64,000 bases of DNA from CAXBOO01 sp963977425 (GCA_963977425.1 CAXBOO010000006.1:118939-182938); one strand, 5' to 3'; numbered from the stretch's first letter, positions 55,488 through 63,713 are shown. Numbers and translations are program-made. Notes: generated by a model from the letters alone, not told the origin.

Positions 55488-56084
55488 ATGCGCCTATCCA
55501 ATATATCCGATCAGGAATTAGTATCACAATATTTAAACGGTAACGAAAACGCTTTTGAAGCCCTGCTTAGACGTCATCAACAAAAAATATTCAGCAAAAT
55601 ATTTTTTATGGTCAACAAGCAAGAATTGGCCGAAGATCTATTTCAAGAAACTTTCCTAAAAGTCATCAACACTTTAAAAGGTGGACGATACAATGAAGAA
55701 GGAAAATTTTTACCCTGGGTATTGCGAATTGCACACAATTTAGTGATCGATCATTTCCGTAGAGAAAAGAAAAATCAAACCATTTCGCCCAACATAGGTG
55801 GAGCTGAAGACGATTTTGATTTGTTTCAAATCATTCAAAACGATGACGAAAACGTAGAAGATTTGATGATAAAAGACGAAATCGAAAAAGAACTCATCAA
55901 TTTGCTTGAATATTTACCTGAAGAACAACGCCAGGTTGTATACATGCGTCACTTTCAAGATTTGAGTTTCAAAGAAATATCAGAAAACACCGACGTCAGT
56001 ATCAATACTGCTTTAGGTCGTATGCGTTATGCATTGATAAACCTGCGAAAAATCATGACAGAAAAATCGATTGTTTTGGATTAA
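55488..56084 (+). CDS. ECF-type RNA polymerase sigma factor
   Basis: Directs RNA polymerase to a specific set of promoters. The 198-residue protein has region 2 (about 20-90: NAFEALLRRHQQKIFSKIFFM, with DLFQETFLKV and FLPWVLRIAHNLVIDHFRRE) and region 4 (about 135-190: LPEEQRQVVYMRHFQDLSFKEISENTD with the helix-turn-helix). No anti-sigma factor with a membrane segment is adjacent, so control may be at the level of synthesis. A 54-codon ORF follows in the same direction, 50 bases after the stop. The leader contains a weak TACATTTA box at 55400. Confidence 0.92.
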   Translation: MRLSNISDQELVSQYLNGNENAFEALLRRHQQKIFSKIFFMVNKQELAEDLFQETFLKVINTLKGGRYNEEGKFLPWVLRIAHNLVIDHFRREKKNQTISPNIGGAEDDFDLFQIIQNDDENVEDLMIKDEIEKELINLLEYLPEEQRQVVYMRHFQDLSFKEISENTDVSINTALGRMRYALINLRKIMTEKSIVLD

Positions 56085-56100
56085 TAATAAAGAGAAATTT

Positions 56101-56136
56101 TAGGCGTTATTAATTTCAAATCGCAATAAAGCCTAT
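56101..56136 (+). promoter_or_regulatory. Hairpin before the small ORF
   Basis: TAGGC G TTATT and AATAA A GCCTA are complementary arms with one mismatch around a 13-base loop, ending at the A of the ATG at 56135. There is no T run, so a translational or processing role for the ORF is more plausible than termination. Confidence 0.4.
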
Positions 56137-56299
56137 GATAAATTCTACTTTCTCAAAGTCGCAAAATAGTACTTGCGCAACCAAAACACCCGTTAGCGTG
56201 TCAGAAAAATCGCTTCAATTTCTTGTGAATTACTCCAAAAGTGTTGGAACGCACCAATCGGCTTTATTGAAACAGCCTATTGTTTACTCGCTAAATTAA
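56135..56299 (+). CDS. Small 54-residue ORF following the sigma factor gene
   Basis: Uncharacterised. The ORF begins ATGATAAATTC and ends with SLN-TAA at 56297-56299. The protein is polar, with a central KSLQFLVNYSKSV helix-like stretch and no signal peptide or membrane segment. I recall short Bacteroidota proteins with a FLLNYSKSL-like core ending in LN, of unknown function, which this resembles; that comparison needs a search. It lies 50 bases after the sigma-factor stop, downstream of a hairpin, and its last four bases overlap the convergent nth gene. It may be an orphan small protein rather than an anti-sigma factor. Confidence 0.55.
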   Translation: MINSTFSKSQNSTCATKTPVSVSEKSLQFLVNYSKSVGTHQSALLKQPIVYSLN

Positions 56300-56928
56300 T
56301 CTAAGGTCTTACGACCAATTTCATTACAAATAGGGCACTGATTTTTTTGGTGCCCTCTTGCTTTACAATATTCTCGACCGTAAAATATAATTTGAAGGTG
56401 CAGCTTGTTCCACAATTCTTTTGGGAATATTTTTTTTGCATCTTCTTCAGTTTTCACAACATTTTTCCCTGTTGTCAATCCCCATCGATACATCAATCTA
56501 TGAATGTGTGTATCAACTGGAAATGCTGGCACCCCAAATGCTTGAGCCATGACCACAGAGGCCGTTTTATGCCCTACCCCTGGAAGCATTTCCAAAGCTT
56601 CAAAAGATTGAGGCACTTCGCCATTGTGTTCATTCAGTAAAATGTGTGATAAATCAAAAATGGCTTTCGATTTTCTAGGCGACAATCCACAAGGTTTGAT
56701 GATTTCTCGAATTTCTTCAACGCTTAGTTGAATCATCTTTTCTGGTGTATCGGCCTTAGCAAATAATGCTGGGGTAATTCTATTTACGCGCTCATCGGTG
56801 CATTGTGCACTTAGCAAAACAGCTATAAGTAAGGTATACGAACTGGTATGGTCTAATGGTACAGGCGTTTCTGGATAGTAACCTTCCAACTGCTCTACAA
56901 CCCAATTGGCTTTTTCTTTTTTTGTCAA
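56296..56928 (-). CDS. nth: Endonuclease III (Nth), apparently with incomplete iron-sulfur cluster ligands
   Basis: DNA glycosylase/AP lyase for oxidised pyrimidines. The 210 residues contain the HhH motif LPGVGHKTASVV with catalytic Lys, the FPVDTHIHRLMYRWGL segment with catalytic Asp, and SPRKSKAIFDLSHIL. The C-terminus, where E. coli Nth has four Cys in a C-x6-C-x2-C-x5-C loop, here shows only C188, C198 and C201 before the stop, so a [4Fe-4S] cluster may be absent or bound differently. The start is a TTG at 56928 overlapping the stop of the DUF6702 gene. Confidence 0.92.
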   Translation of the reverse strand: MTKKEKANWVVEQLEGYYPETPVPLDHTSSYTLLIAVLLSAQCTDERVNRITPALFAKADTPEKMIQLSVEEIREIIKPCGLSPRKSKAIFDLSHILLNEHNGEVPQSFEALEMLPGVGHKTASVVMAQAFGVPAFPVDTHIHRLMYRWGLTTGKNVVKTEEDAKKIFPKELWNKLHLQIIFYGREYCKARGHQKNQCPICNEIGRKTLD

Positions 56929-57404
56929 TTTCTTGTCAGTTTTGCGCTTTGCTCTGTATTATCTAAATGCAACCTATCGTCGTTGTAATCCATGTTTTTC
57001 AACAAAATAATATTGGCTTGGTCATCGTACAATTCTGTAAATAAACTTGAACTAATGTTCAATTCTTTAGGCAATTTCTTAGCCTCGTACTGAACGTACA
57101 GCCACACCAAATCGGCACCTTGCAATTCGCTTCCAATCCAAATAGGTTCCATGGCTTTTTTCGAATTCAATTCGAATACGCTCTCGAAATAGTGATACAA
57201 TACGGTATCGCCTGGAGTATTGATAACAGAATCTAATCGAATATCATACCCCAAATGGGCAATTACTGCTTTCTCCAAGTCATCGTAAAATACTTTTTGC
57301 GAACACTTTACTATTTTTTCTTCTGCAGCATAATCCAACACAGTAAAAGTGAAGTGAAAATCGTGGAAGAACATTGAAAAACTTAATATAAGACCCAAAA
57401 ACAT
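56925..57404 (-). CDS. DUF6702 family exported protein
   Basis: A 159-residue protein with a short signal peptide (MFLGLILSFSMFFHD) and a beta-rich mature part starting FHFTFTVLDYAAEEKIV, a pattern I recognise from the DUF6702 family that often sits beside M1 peptidase genes in Bacteroidota. Function unknown. A consensus -7 element ends four bases before the ATG, so the transcript may be leaderless. It overlaps nth at the stop and is divergent from the M1 peptidase gene. Confidence 0.75.
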   Translation of the reverse strand: MFLGLILSFSMFFHDFHFTFTVLDYAAEEKIVKCSQKVFYDDLEKAVIAHLGYDIRLDSVINTPGDTVLYHYFESVFELNSKKAMEPIWIGSELQGADLVWLYVQYEAKKLPKELNISSSLFTELYDDQANIILLKNMDYNDDRLHLDNTEQSAKLTRN

Positions 57405-57408
57405 GATA

Positions 57409-57416
57409 CAAATGTA
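57409..57416 (-). promoter_or_regulatory. -7 element of the DUF6702-nth promoter
   Basis: TACATTTG on the minus strand, exact TAnnTTTG match, four bases before the ATG at 57404. Confidence 0.5.
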
Positions 57417-57458
57417 ATCCTAATGATGATTGCATTCTGTCATTTAATACATGTGCGG

Positions 57459-57490
57459 TTTGGTTATTACGCCAATTCATTAATAACTTG
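57459..57490 (+). promoter_or_regulatory. Promoter of the M1 peptidase gene
   Basis: TTTG at 57459-57462, 21 bp, TAACTTG at 57484-57490 (one T short of the consensus); predicted leader about 17 bases. Confidence 0.5.
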
Positions 57491-57510
57491 CATCATTCTA
57501 AAATTAAGTA

Positions 57511-59850
57511 ATGTTAAGAAAAATATTTTCTGTTGCGTTTTCAATAGGTATGGCTTTATCAGCTATAGCGCAAGACAACGTTAACACAAACAAATTCAGA
57601 CAATTAGGACAAGATTTACCTACTCCTAATGTTTACAGAAACGCTGCCGGTGCACCAGGTCATAAATATTACCAAAACAGGGCTGACTATAAAATATCGG
57701 TTCGTTTAGAAGAAGACAAGCATCGCTTGTACGGAGAAGAAACAATTACTTATATCAACAATTCTCCTGACGCTCTAGAATATCTTTGGTTGCAATTAGA
57801 CCAAAATGTAAGAGCTAAAACTTCGGATACTTATAAAATAACAGAGAAATCTGTTTCTAGTTTCAAAACTCCTGAAGATCTTCACAACTTCGAAAATCCT
57901 TTTGATGGTGGATTTAACATAGATGCTGTAACCAACACCAATGGTAGCAAGCTTTCTCACACCATAAACAAAACCATGATGCGTGTAGATTTGGCTAAAA
58001 ATTTAGCTCCAGGTCAATCGTTCAGCTTTAAAGTTAAATGGTGGTACAACATCAACGACCGTATGAAAATTGGTGGTCGCTCTGGTTACGAATTCTTCGA
58101 AGAAAACGAGAATGCTTTGTACACTATAGCCCAATTCTACCCACGTATGTGTGCTTACAACGATGTAGATGGTTGGCAAAACAAGCAGTTTTTAGGCAAT
58201 GGTGAGTTCACTCTTACTTTTGGCGATTACGATGTAGAAATTACAGTTCCTTCAGATCACGTTGTTGCTTCTACAGGTACATTACAAAACGCATCACAAA
58301 TTCTTACTTCTGCACAACGCAGTAGATGGGCTAAAGCTCAAAACTCAACCGAAGAACCGGTTATTATTGTAACGCAAGAAGAAGCTGAAAAAACAGAAAA
58401 GTCGAAAGCTAAAGGAACAAAAACATGGAAATTCCATGCCGACAACGTTCGTGATTTTGCCTTTGCTACTTCACGTAAATTCATTTGGGACGCAATGGCT
58501 GTTAAATTCGGTAACCGTACCGTTATGGCTATGTCGTACTACCCAAAAGAAGGCAATCCATTATGGGAACAATATTCTACTAAAGTTGTTGCTCACACAT
58601 TAAAAACGTATTCAAAACACACATTCGATTATCCTTATCCAGTCGCCATCTCTGTACATGCAGATCGTATTGGTATGGAGTACCCAATGATTTGTTTCAA
58701 TTACGGACGACCAGAAAAAGATGGTACCTATCCTGAAAGATTGAAATACGGAATGATTGGAGTTATCATACACGAAGTAGGACACAACTTTTTTCCTATG
58801 ATTGTAAACTCTGACGAAAGACAATGGACTTGGATGGACGAAGGTTTGAACACTTTCTTACAATTCCTTACCGAACAAGAATTGGATAGAGAATACCCTT
58901 CAAGACGTGGACCTGCACGCAACATTGTTAACTACATGAAAGGAGATAAATCTAAAATATCGCCAATCATGACCAACTCTGAAAGTATTTGGCAATTTGG
59001 AAACAATGCGTACGGTAAACCAGCTACAGCATTGAACATTCTTCGCGAAACCGTTATGGGACGTGAGCTTTTTGATCATGCTTTCAAAACCTATGCACAA
59101 AGATGGATGTTCAAACAACCAATGCCAGCAGATTTCTTCAGAACAATGGAAGATGCTTCAGGAGTTGATTTAGACTGGTTCTGGAGATCTTGGTTCTTTA
59201 CTACCGACCATGTAGATATTGCAATGCAAGACATCAAATGGTTCAAAGTAAATACTCAAAATCCTGAGATTGAAATGGCTGAAAAGAAACGTTTAGAAGA
59301 TGAACAACCAATGCGCATCAACAAGGAACGCAACCAAACCGATGTACCAAAGACATACATTGAAAAGGATCCAAAATTGAACGATTTCTACACCACTTGG
59401 GAGCGTCATACACCATACCAAATGGATATCGATGAATACAATGAAAAAGCGAAAGACTTTACTGAATTAGAAAAAGAAGCTTATAACTCAGATAAAAACT
59501 ACTACGAAGTAACTTTCAAAAACATTGGAGGAATACCAATGCCACTTATCGTTGAATTTACCTTAGAAAATGGACATGTTGTAACACAACACATTCCTGC
59601 TGAAATCTGGAAAAAAGATACAGAAACAGTTACCAAAGTTTTTGTAACTGATGCTCCAGCATTGAGAATTGTTCTTGACCCTAGACTACAAACTGCAGAT
59701 ACAGATATCAGCAATAACTCTTGGCCTACACGTGTTGAACCATCTAGATTTGATGTGTACAAAAAACGCGAAAGAAAAGGTGGTAATGTATATGGAGGTG
59801 AAAACCCAATGCAAAAAGACCAAAGAGCTAAAGGTGAAGCTTCAAACTAA
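57511..59850 (+). CDS. M1 family metallopeptidase, exported
   Basis: Zinc aminopeptidase-type enzyme of 779 residues with a signal peptide (cut near ALSAIAQDN). The catalytic site is complete: H421-E422-x-x-H425 (HEVGHNFF) and E444 in WMDEGL, 18 residues between H425 and E444, and an upstream GMEYPM in place of the usual GAMEN exopeptidase motif. An N-terminal beta domain (about 55-270) and a C-terminal helical part follow the family layout. It ends with a basic Gly/Arg/Lys tail. Divergent from DUF6702, convergent with murQ. Confidence 0.93.
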   Translation: MLRKIFSVAFSIGMALSAIAQDNVNTNKFRQLGQDLPTPNVYRNAAGAPGHKYYQNRADYKISVRLEEDKHRLYGEETITYINNSPDALEYLWLQLDQNVRAKTSDTYKITEKSVSSFKTPEDLHNFENPFDGGFNIDAVTNTNGSKLSHTINKTMMRVDLAKNLAPGQSFSFKVKWWYNINDRMKIGGRSGYEFFEENENALYTIAQFYPRMCAYNDVDGWQNKQFLGNGEFTLTFGDYDVEITVPSDHVVASTGTLQNASQILTSAQRSRWAKAQNSTEEPVIIVTQEEAEKTEKSKAKGTKTWKFHADNVRDFAFATSRKFIWDAMAVKFGNRTVMAMSYYPKEGNPLWEQYSTKVVAHTLKTYSKHTFDYPYPVAISVHADRIGMEYPMICFNYGRPEKDGTYPERLKYGMIGVIIHEVGHNFFPMIVNSDERQWTWMDEGLNTFLQFLTEQELDREYPSRRGPARNIVNYMKGDKSKISPIMTNSESIWQFGNNAYGKPATALNILRETVMGRELFDHAFKTYAQRWMFKQPMPADFFRTMEDASGVDLDWFWRSWFFTTDHVDIAMQDIKWFKVNTQNPEIEMAEKKRLEDEQPMRINKERNQTDVPKTYIEKDPKLNDFYTTWERHTPYQMDIDEYNEKAKDFTELEKEAYNSDKNYYEVTFKNIGGIPMPLIVEFTLENGHVVTQHIPAEIWKKDTETVTKVFVTDAPALRIVLDPRLQTADTDISNNSWPTRVEPSRFDVYKKRERKGGNVYGGENPMQKDQRAKGEASN

Positions 59851-59871
59851 TACCTAAGAACATTATTTAAT

Positions 59872-59902
59872 AAAAAAGGGAGTTGTTTAACTCCCTTTTT
59901 TT
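59872..59902. terminator. Bidirectional terminator between the M1 peptidase gene and murQ
   Basis: Stem AAAAAAGGGAGTT / AACTCCCTTTTTT, loop of four. Its left arm includes the murQ stop codon region, so the murQ 3' end lies in the hairpin. Confidence 0.88.
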
Positions 59903-60699
59903 ATGCTTTCTATTGCCGCTCTTACAGAGCCTTTATCAAGCAAGTATTTTTTAGCCTCTTCGGCAGTTACACCACAAGCATCTACTATCATATTGGTTCC
60001 TCTAATCACCAACTTCTCATTACTCAATTGCATGTCCACCATTCTATTACCTTTAACTTTCCCGAGTTTAATCATAGATGCGGTTGTAATCATGTTAAGT
60101 GCCATTTTTTGAGCCGTTCCTGATTTCATACGAGTAGATCCGGTTAAAAACTCTGGGCCAACTATCAGTTCTATTGGATATTTAGCCACTTCAGCTATCT
60201 TACTTCCATTACTGCATACAATACAGCCTGTTGCTATTCCATTTTCATTGCACGCGACTAAACCTCCAATAACATAAGGTGTTCTACCGCTTGCAGCAAT
60301 ACCAACTACCACATCTTTTTCTGTTACATTATATGCTTTAAGATCTTCCCATGCTTGAGAAAATGAATCCTCAGCCCCTTCAACCGCTTTGCGAATTGCG
60401 GAATCGCCTCCAGCTATAATGCCTATAACCATATCGTGTGAAACTCCAAAGGTAGGTGGACATTCACTAGCATCCAATATGCCCAATCGGCCACTTGTTC
60501 CCGCACCTATATAAAACAATCTACCACCGGTAGATAATCTATCCACACATACATCAATAAGAGATTCTATTGCACTCAATTCATCCGCTATAACGTCAGC
60601 AACTTTTCTATCTTCATTGTTGATGTTTTTAATCAATTCCATAGTCGATTGATTTTCAAGATTGTTGTAATGCGATTCTTTTTCAGTATCTATATTCAT
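59887..60699 (-). CDS. murQ: N-acetylmuramic acid 6-phosphate etherase
   Basis: Splits the lactyl ether of MurNAc-6-phosphate during recycling of peptidoglycan fragments. The 270-residue SIS-domain protein has STGGRLFYIGAGTSGRLGILDASECPPTFG (in part), IAGGDSAIRKAVEGAED, and the LTGSTRMKSGTAQKM motif with the catalytic residues. It is slightly short against other members (about 300) because of a compact C-terminus. A near-match -7 box (TACTTTTA on the minus strand) lies upstream. No amidase or MurNAc kinase gene is next to it. Confidence 0.95.
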   Translation of the reverse strand: MNIDTEKESHYNNLENQSTMELIKNINNEDRKVADVIADELSAIESLIDVCVDRLSTGGRLFYIGAGTSGRLGILDASECPPTFGVSHDMVIGIIAGGDSAIRKAVEGAEDSFSQAWEDLKAYNVTEKDVVVGIAASGRTPYVIGGLVACNENGIATGCIVCSNGSKIAEVAKYPIELIVGPEFLTGSTRMKSGTAQKMALNMITTASMIKLGKVKGNRMVDMQLSNEKLVIRGTNMIVDACGVTAEEAKKYLLDKGSVRAAIESIKKGS

Positions 60700-60796
60700 A
60701 GTGGCTTGTGAAACTTGTTTTCTTCTAAATTCGTATAAAAGTAATCGATAACTAAGAGATTAAGCATAGAGCTTAAAATTCTATACAAAACTATAT

Positions 60797-61855
60797 ATGA
60801 GCAAAGATATTCACCAAGAAGTACAAGAATATTATGGCGAAGCATTGGATCATTCTGATGATCTAAAAACCAACGCGTGCTGTACTCTTACAAAACCTCC
60901 CAAGCATATACTAGAGGCTCTTAACCAAGTTGCCGATGAAGTGAAAGACAAGTATTACGGCTGTGGATTAACCATCCCTTCGGAAGTTAAAGGTCTCCGC
61001 ATTTTAGATTTAGGTTCAGGAAGTGGCCGCGATTGTTTCATTGCCAGCAAATTGGTTGGTGAAAACGGTTTTGTAACCGGTGTGGATATGACCGACAAAC
61101 AAATTAATGTTGCAAAAAAGCACATCGATTACCATACAGAGAAATTTGGCTATAATAAAGCCAATGTTGAATTTTTAAAAGGCAACATCGAGAAGCTTGA
61201 CGAATTGAATCTCGAAGATGAGTCCTACGACTTGATCATCAGCAATTGTGTTATCAACTTAGCTACAGATAAATTAAAGGTATTGAAAGATGCTTACCGT
61301 TTACTTAAGCCGGGTGGCGAAATGTATTTCTCGGATGTGTATTCTGATAGAAGAATATCTCAAGAATTACAAAACGATAAAGTACTTTGGGGCGAATGCT
61401 TGAGTGGTGCATTGTATTGGAACGATTTCTTACGTGTTGCTAAAAACGCTGGGTTTACTGACCCTCGCTCATTTGAAGACAAACCAATTACAGTTGAAAA
61501 CGAGGAGTTAGAAGCGAAACTAGGTGACATTAAATTTTACTCCGTTACTTACCGATTGTTCAAAATTGATGGCCTAGAAAGCGATTGTGAAGATTATGGA
61601 CAAGCCATTCGTTATAAAGGAGGCGTACCAGAAATGCCAATGTCATTTAAAATGGATGAACACCATATTTTCCCTAAAGGGAAAGTAATGAGCGTATGTG
61701 GAAATTCTTATAAAATGCTCCACGACACCCGTTACCATAAGTTTTTTGATTTCTACGGCGATTGGAGTACTCACTACGGAATTTTCGAAGGTTGTGGTGG
61801 CAATATTCCTTTTACAAGTTCTTTAGACGGTAGCAATCCTGCAAGTTGTTGCTAA
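60797..61855 (+). CDS. arsM: Arsenite S-adenosylmethionine methyltransferase (ArsM)
   Basis: Methylates trivalent arsenic to mono- and dimethylated forms. The 352-residue protein has a SAM site with LDLGSGSGRDCF and VTGVDMTD, and the three conserved arsenite-binding cysteines C56 (YYGCGLTIP), C151 (ISNCVINL) and C201 (GECLSGALYW), the second and third 50 apart as in characterised ArsM. A Cys pair lies at C28/C29 and a C-terminal region ends in SCC. No ArsR repressor or ArsB/Acr3 pump is adjacent. It ends in a 17-bp perfect hairpin terminator. Confidence 0.93.
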   Translation: MSKDIHQEVQEYYGEALDHSDDLKTNACCTLTKPPKHILEALNQVADEVKDKYYGCGLTIPSEVKGLRILDLGSGSGRDCFIASKLVGENGFVTGVDMTDKQINVAKKHIDYHTEKFGYNKANVEFLKGNIEKLDELNLEDESYDLIISNCVINLATDKLKVLKDAYRLLKPGGEMYFSDVYSDRRISQELQNDKVLWGECLSGALYWNDFLRVAKNAGFTDPRSFEDKPITVENEELEAKLGDIKFYSVTYRLFKIDGLESDCEDYGQAIRYKGGVPEMPMSFKMDEHHIFPKGKVMSVCGNSYKMLHDTRYHKFFDFYGDWSTHYGIFEGCGGNIPFTSSLDGSNPASCC

Positions 61856-61865
61856 ATATATTATT

Positions 61866-61924
61866 AACCGTTATTAATTGACTATACACCTGATTCTTGT
61901 TGTCAATTAATAACGGTTTTTTAG
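61866..61924 (+). terminator. Perfect 17-bp inverted repeat with T run after arsM
   Basis: Arms AACCGTTATTAATTGAC (61866-61882) and its complement (61902-61918), 19-base loop, then six T. The large loop is unusual for an intrinsic terminator, and the arms are AT-rich. Confidence 0.7.
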
Positions 61925-61926
61925 TT

Positions 61927-63150
61927 TTAAGCAAAAGCGGCTAGTAAATCTTCATTTTCTTGATATAGTGCCTTATCTGAAATAGAAATAACATCTCTTA
62001 CATCGTTTTTCAAATCGTCAATTAAACCATCTATTTGAAGCTTATCAATGCCTGGCATACATAAAATATGTACTATTCCATCTTCTACTGCTAATTGATA
62101 TTTCTGACATAAAGCATCGGAAGGTTGATCAAATACGACAGTAACAGCATTTGGATTACGCCAAGCTTTAACGCCAATTTCATTCATGCTTTTTTCAGCG
62201 TATATAGCTAAATCTAAGCAATCATTGTAGCGATTTCTAAGTCCTGATATGCGTAGTGTTTTTAGTGCATACCATAAAATTAAAGGGGTCAAACCATTTC
62301 TAGAACCTGTTATGGTAGTATCCTTAGTACCTACATACGAAATCGATTTTGCCACTCTATCACTGTGTTCTTTTTTACATAAAACCACTCCACAAGGCAC
62401 TGGTGAACCAATAAATTTATGACCTGATATAGAAATACTATCGATACCATCCTGAAAATCGAATGCTGGACGTGGAGAATGAAATGGAGCCATTGCTCCT
62501 ACCAAAGCAGCATCACAGTGTATATAATAATCTTTAATGGCAAATTTTTTGATGATGGCTTTAATTTTAGATAAATCATCAATCGCTTCTTTCATAGTCG
62601 TTCCAACATTTAATAAGAAAATAGCTGGTCTGTTTCTACGAGTAAATAACGTCTCTTCTAAATCAGTATAATCTATTTCACCATTATCTTGAGCACGTAT
62701 AACAATATTTTGAACGCCTAAGAGATGCAAATTTTTCTTTACACTATAGTGCGTTGATTCTGAATAATAGAACATGCCTTTTGGAAATGCTTCCTTAGCC
62801 AAATACAATCCGTATAAATTTCCTTCACTACCACCATTGGTTACATATCCCCAAGTTTTATCGCTTTTAGCACGCAATAAACCTTTAAAAAAATCCAACA
62901 CTTCTTGTTCTATTTCTTTTGTATCAATACCTAAACTGGAAGGTGTATAAGGGTCTCCTACATTGTTGATTTGCAAATCCAAAAACGGAGCTAAAGCTTG
63001 ATATGTAAAATCCTTGGCTAAAGGATATCCTAAATAAGCCTTATGCTTTTCTGTCAATCTTTCTAACTCTTTACGCAATCTAACATCTACCGAATCCATT
63101 CCTAAAATATTTTCGTCAAAATTACAATCAACTAAAATATTAATCATCAA
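61927..63150 (-). CDS. PLP-dependent decarboxylase, histidine/serine decarboxylase type
   Basis: Group II amino-acid decarboxylase of 407 residues. Seen: YVTNGGSEGNLYGLYLAKE, HYSVKKNLHLLG, IHCDAALVGAMAPF and PLP lysine K245 in SISGHKFIGSPVPCGVVL. These blocks match bacterial histidine decarboxylases (about 378 residues) and the related plant-type serine decarboxylases. The product would be histamine or ethanolamine; sequence alone does not choose. An Lrp/AsnC-family regulator is encoded divergently 101 bases away, suggesting amino-acid-responsive control. The start could be the first or second ATG (MMIN). Confidence 0.85.
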   Translation of the reverse strand: MMINILVDCNFDENILGMDSVDVRLRKELERLTEKHKAYLGYPLAKDFTYQALAPFLDLQINNVGDPYTPSSLGIDTKEIEQEVLDFFKGLLRAKSDKTWGYVTNGGSEGNLYGLYLAKEAFPKGMFYYSESTHYSVKKNLHLLGVQNIVIRAQDNGEIDYTDLEETLFTRRNRPAIFLLNVGTTMKEAIDDLSKIKAIIKKFAIKDYYIHCDAALVGAMAPFHSPRPAFDFQDGIDSISISGHKFIGSPVPCGVVLCKKEHSDRVAKSISYVGTKDTTITGSRNGLTPLILWYALKTLRISGLRNRYNDCLDLAIYAEKSMNEIGVKAWRNPNAVTVVFDQPSDALCQKYQLAVEDGIVHILCMPGIDKLQIDGLIDDLKNDVRDVISISDKALYQENEDLLAAFA

Positions 63151-63161
63151 TAATCAATAAT

Positions 63162-63178
63162 TCAATAATATTAATTGA
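63162..63178. promoter_or_regulatory. Candidate Lrp/AsnC operator in the divergent region
   Basis: TCAAT, seven bases, ATTGA: a 17-base inverted repeat, 12-28 bases from the decarboxylase ATG, in a region rich in further AT dyads. Position between regulator and enzyme fits self- and cross-regulation. Confidence 0.4.
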
Positions 63179-63251
63179 TATATTTCATATACCCATATTA
63201 AAGTATTGAATTAACAGTACGAAAAAGAAGAAAACCGAAATTTTTATTGAA

Positions 63252-63710
63252 ATGAAACTAGACGAAACAGATAAGAAACTAGTAAACATGCTACAAGAAA
63301 ATAGCAAACGTCCTATCAAAGAGCTAGCAGAAAAATTAAATTTAACCATTGCCCCTATACATGAAAGAATAAAAAAGTTAGAGAAGGCTGGCGTTATAAG
63401 AAAGTATGTTGCGCTTATTAATCCCGATCTAGTAGATAAATCGCTTATTAGTTATTGCACAGTAAGAGTAGAAAAACACAAAACAGAAGCTTTGATCAAT
63501 TTTGAACAACAAGTTCGAAGTATGGATGAGATATTAGAGTGCTATTCAGTTTCTGGAAATTATGACTTCTTGTTAAAGGTAATAACAGCTAATATGAATA
63601 CTTACCAGGATTTTATCATGAATAAATTATCTAAACTTGATATGATAGCTAATGTAAACAGCCAATTTGTATTGAAAAATGTAAAGTTTAGAACAGACAT
63701 CAAAGTATAA
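63252..63710 (+). CDS. Lrp/AsnC family transcriptional regulator
   Basis: A 152-residue feast/famine regulator with an N-terminal helix-turn-helix (about 5-60: LDETDKKLVNMLQENSKRPIKELAEKLNL, in part) and a C-terminal RAM ligand-binding domain (about 70-150: VRSMDEILECYSVSGNYDFLLKV). Divergent from the PLP decarboxylase gene; one candidate operator lies between them. It probably senses an amino acid, perhaps the decarboxylase substrate, but the ligand is not known. Confidence 0.95.
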   Translation: MKLDETDKKLVNMLQENSKRPIKELAEKLNLTIAPIHERIKKLEKAGVIRKYVALINPDLVDKSLISYCTVRVEKHKTEALINFEQQVRSMDEILECYSVSGNYDFLLKVITANMNTYQDFIMNKLSKLDMIANVNSQFVLKNVKFRTDIKV

Positions 63711-63713
63711 TGT

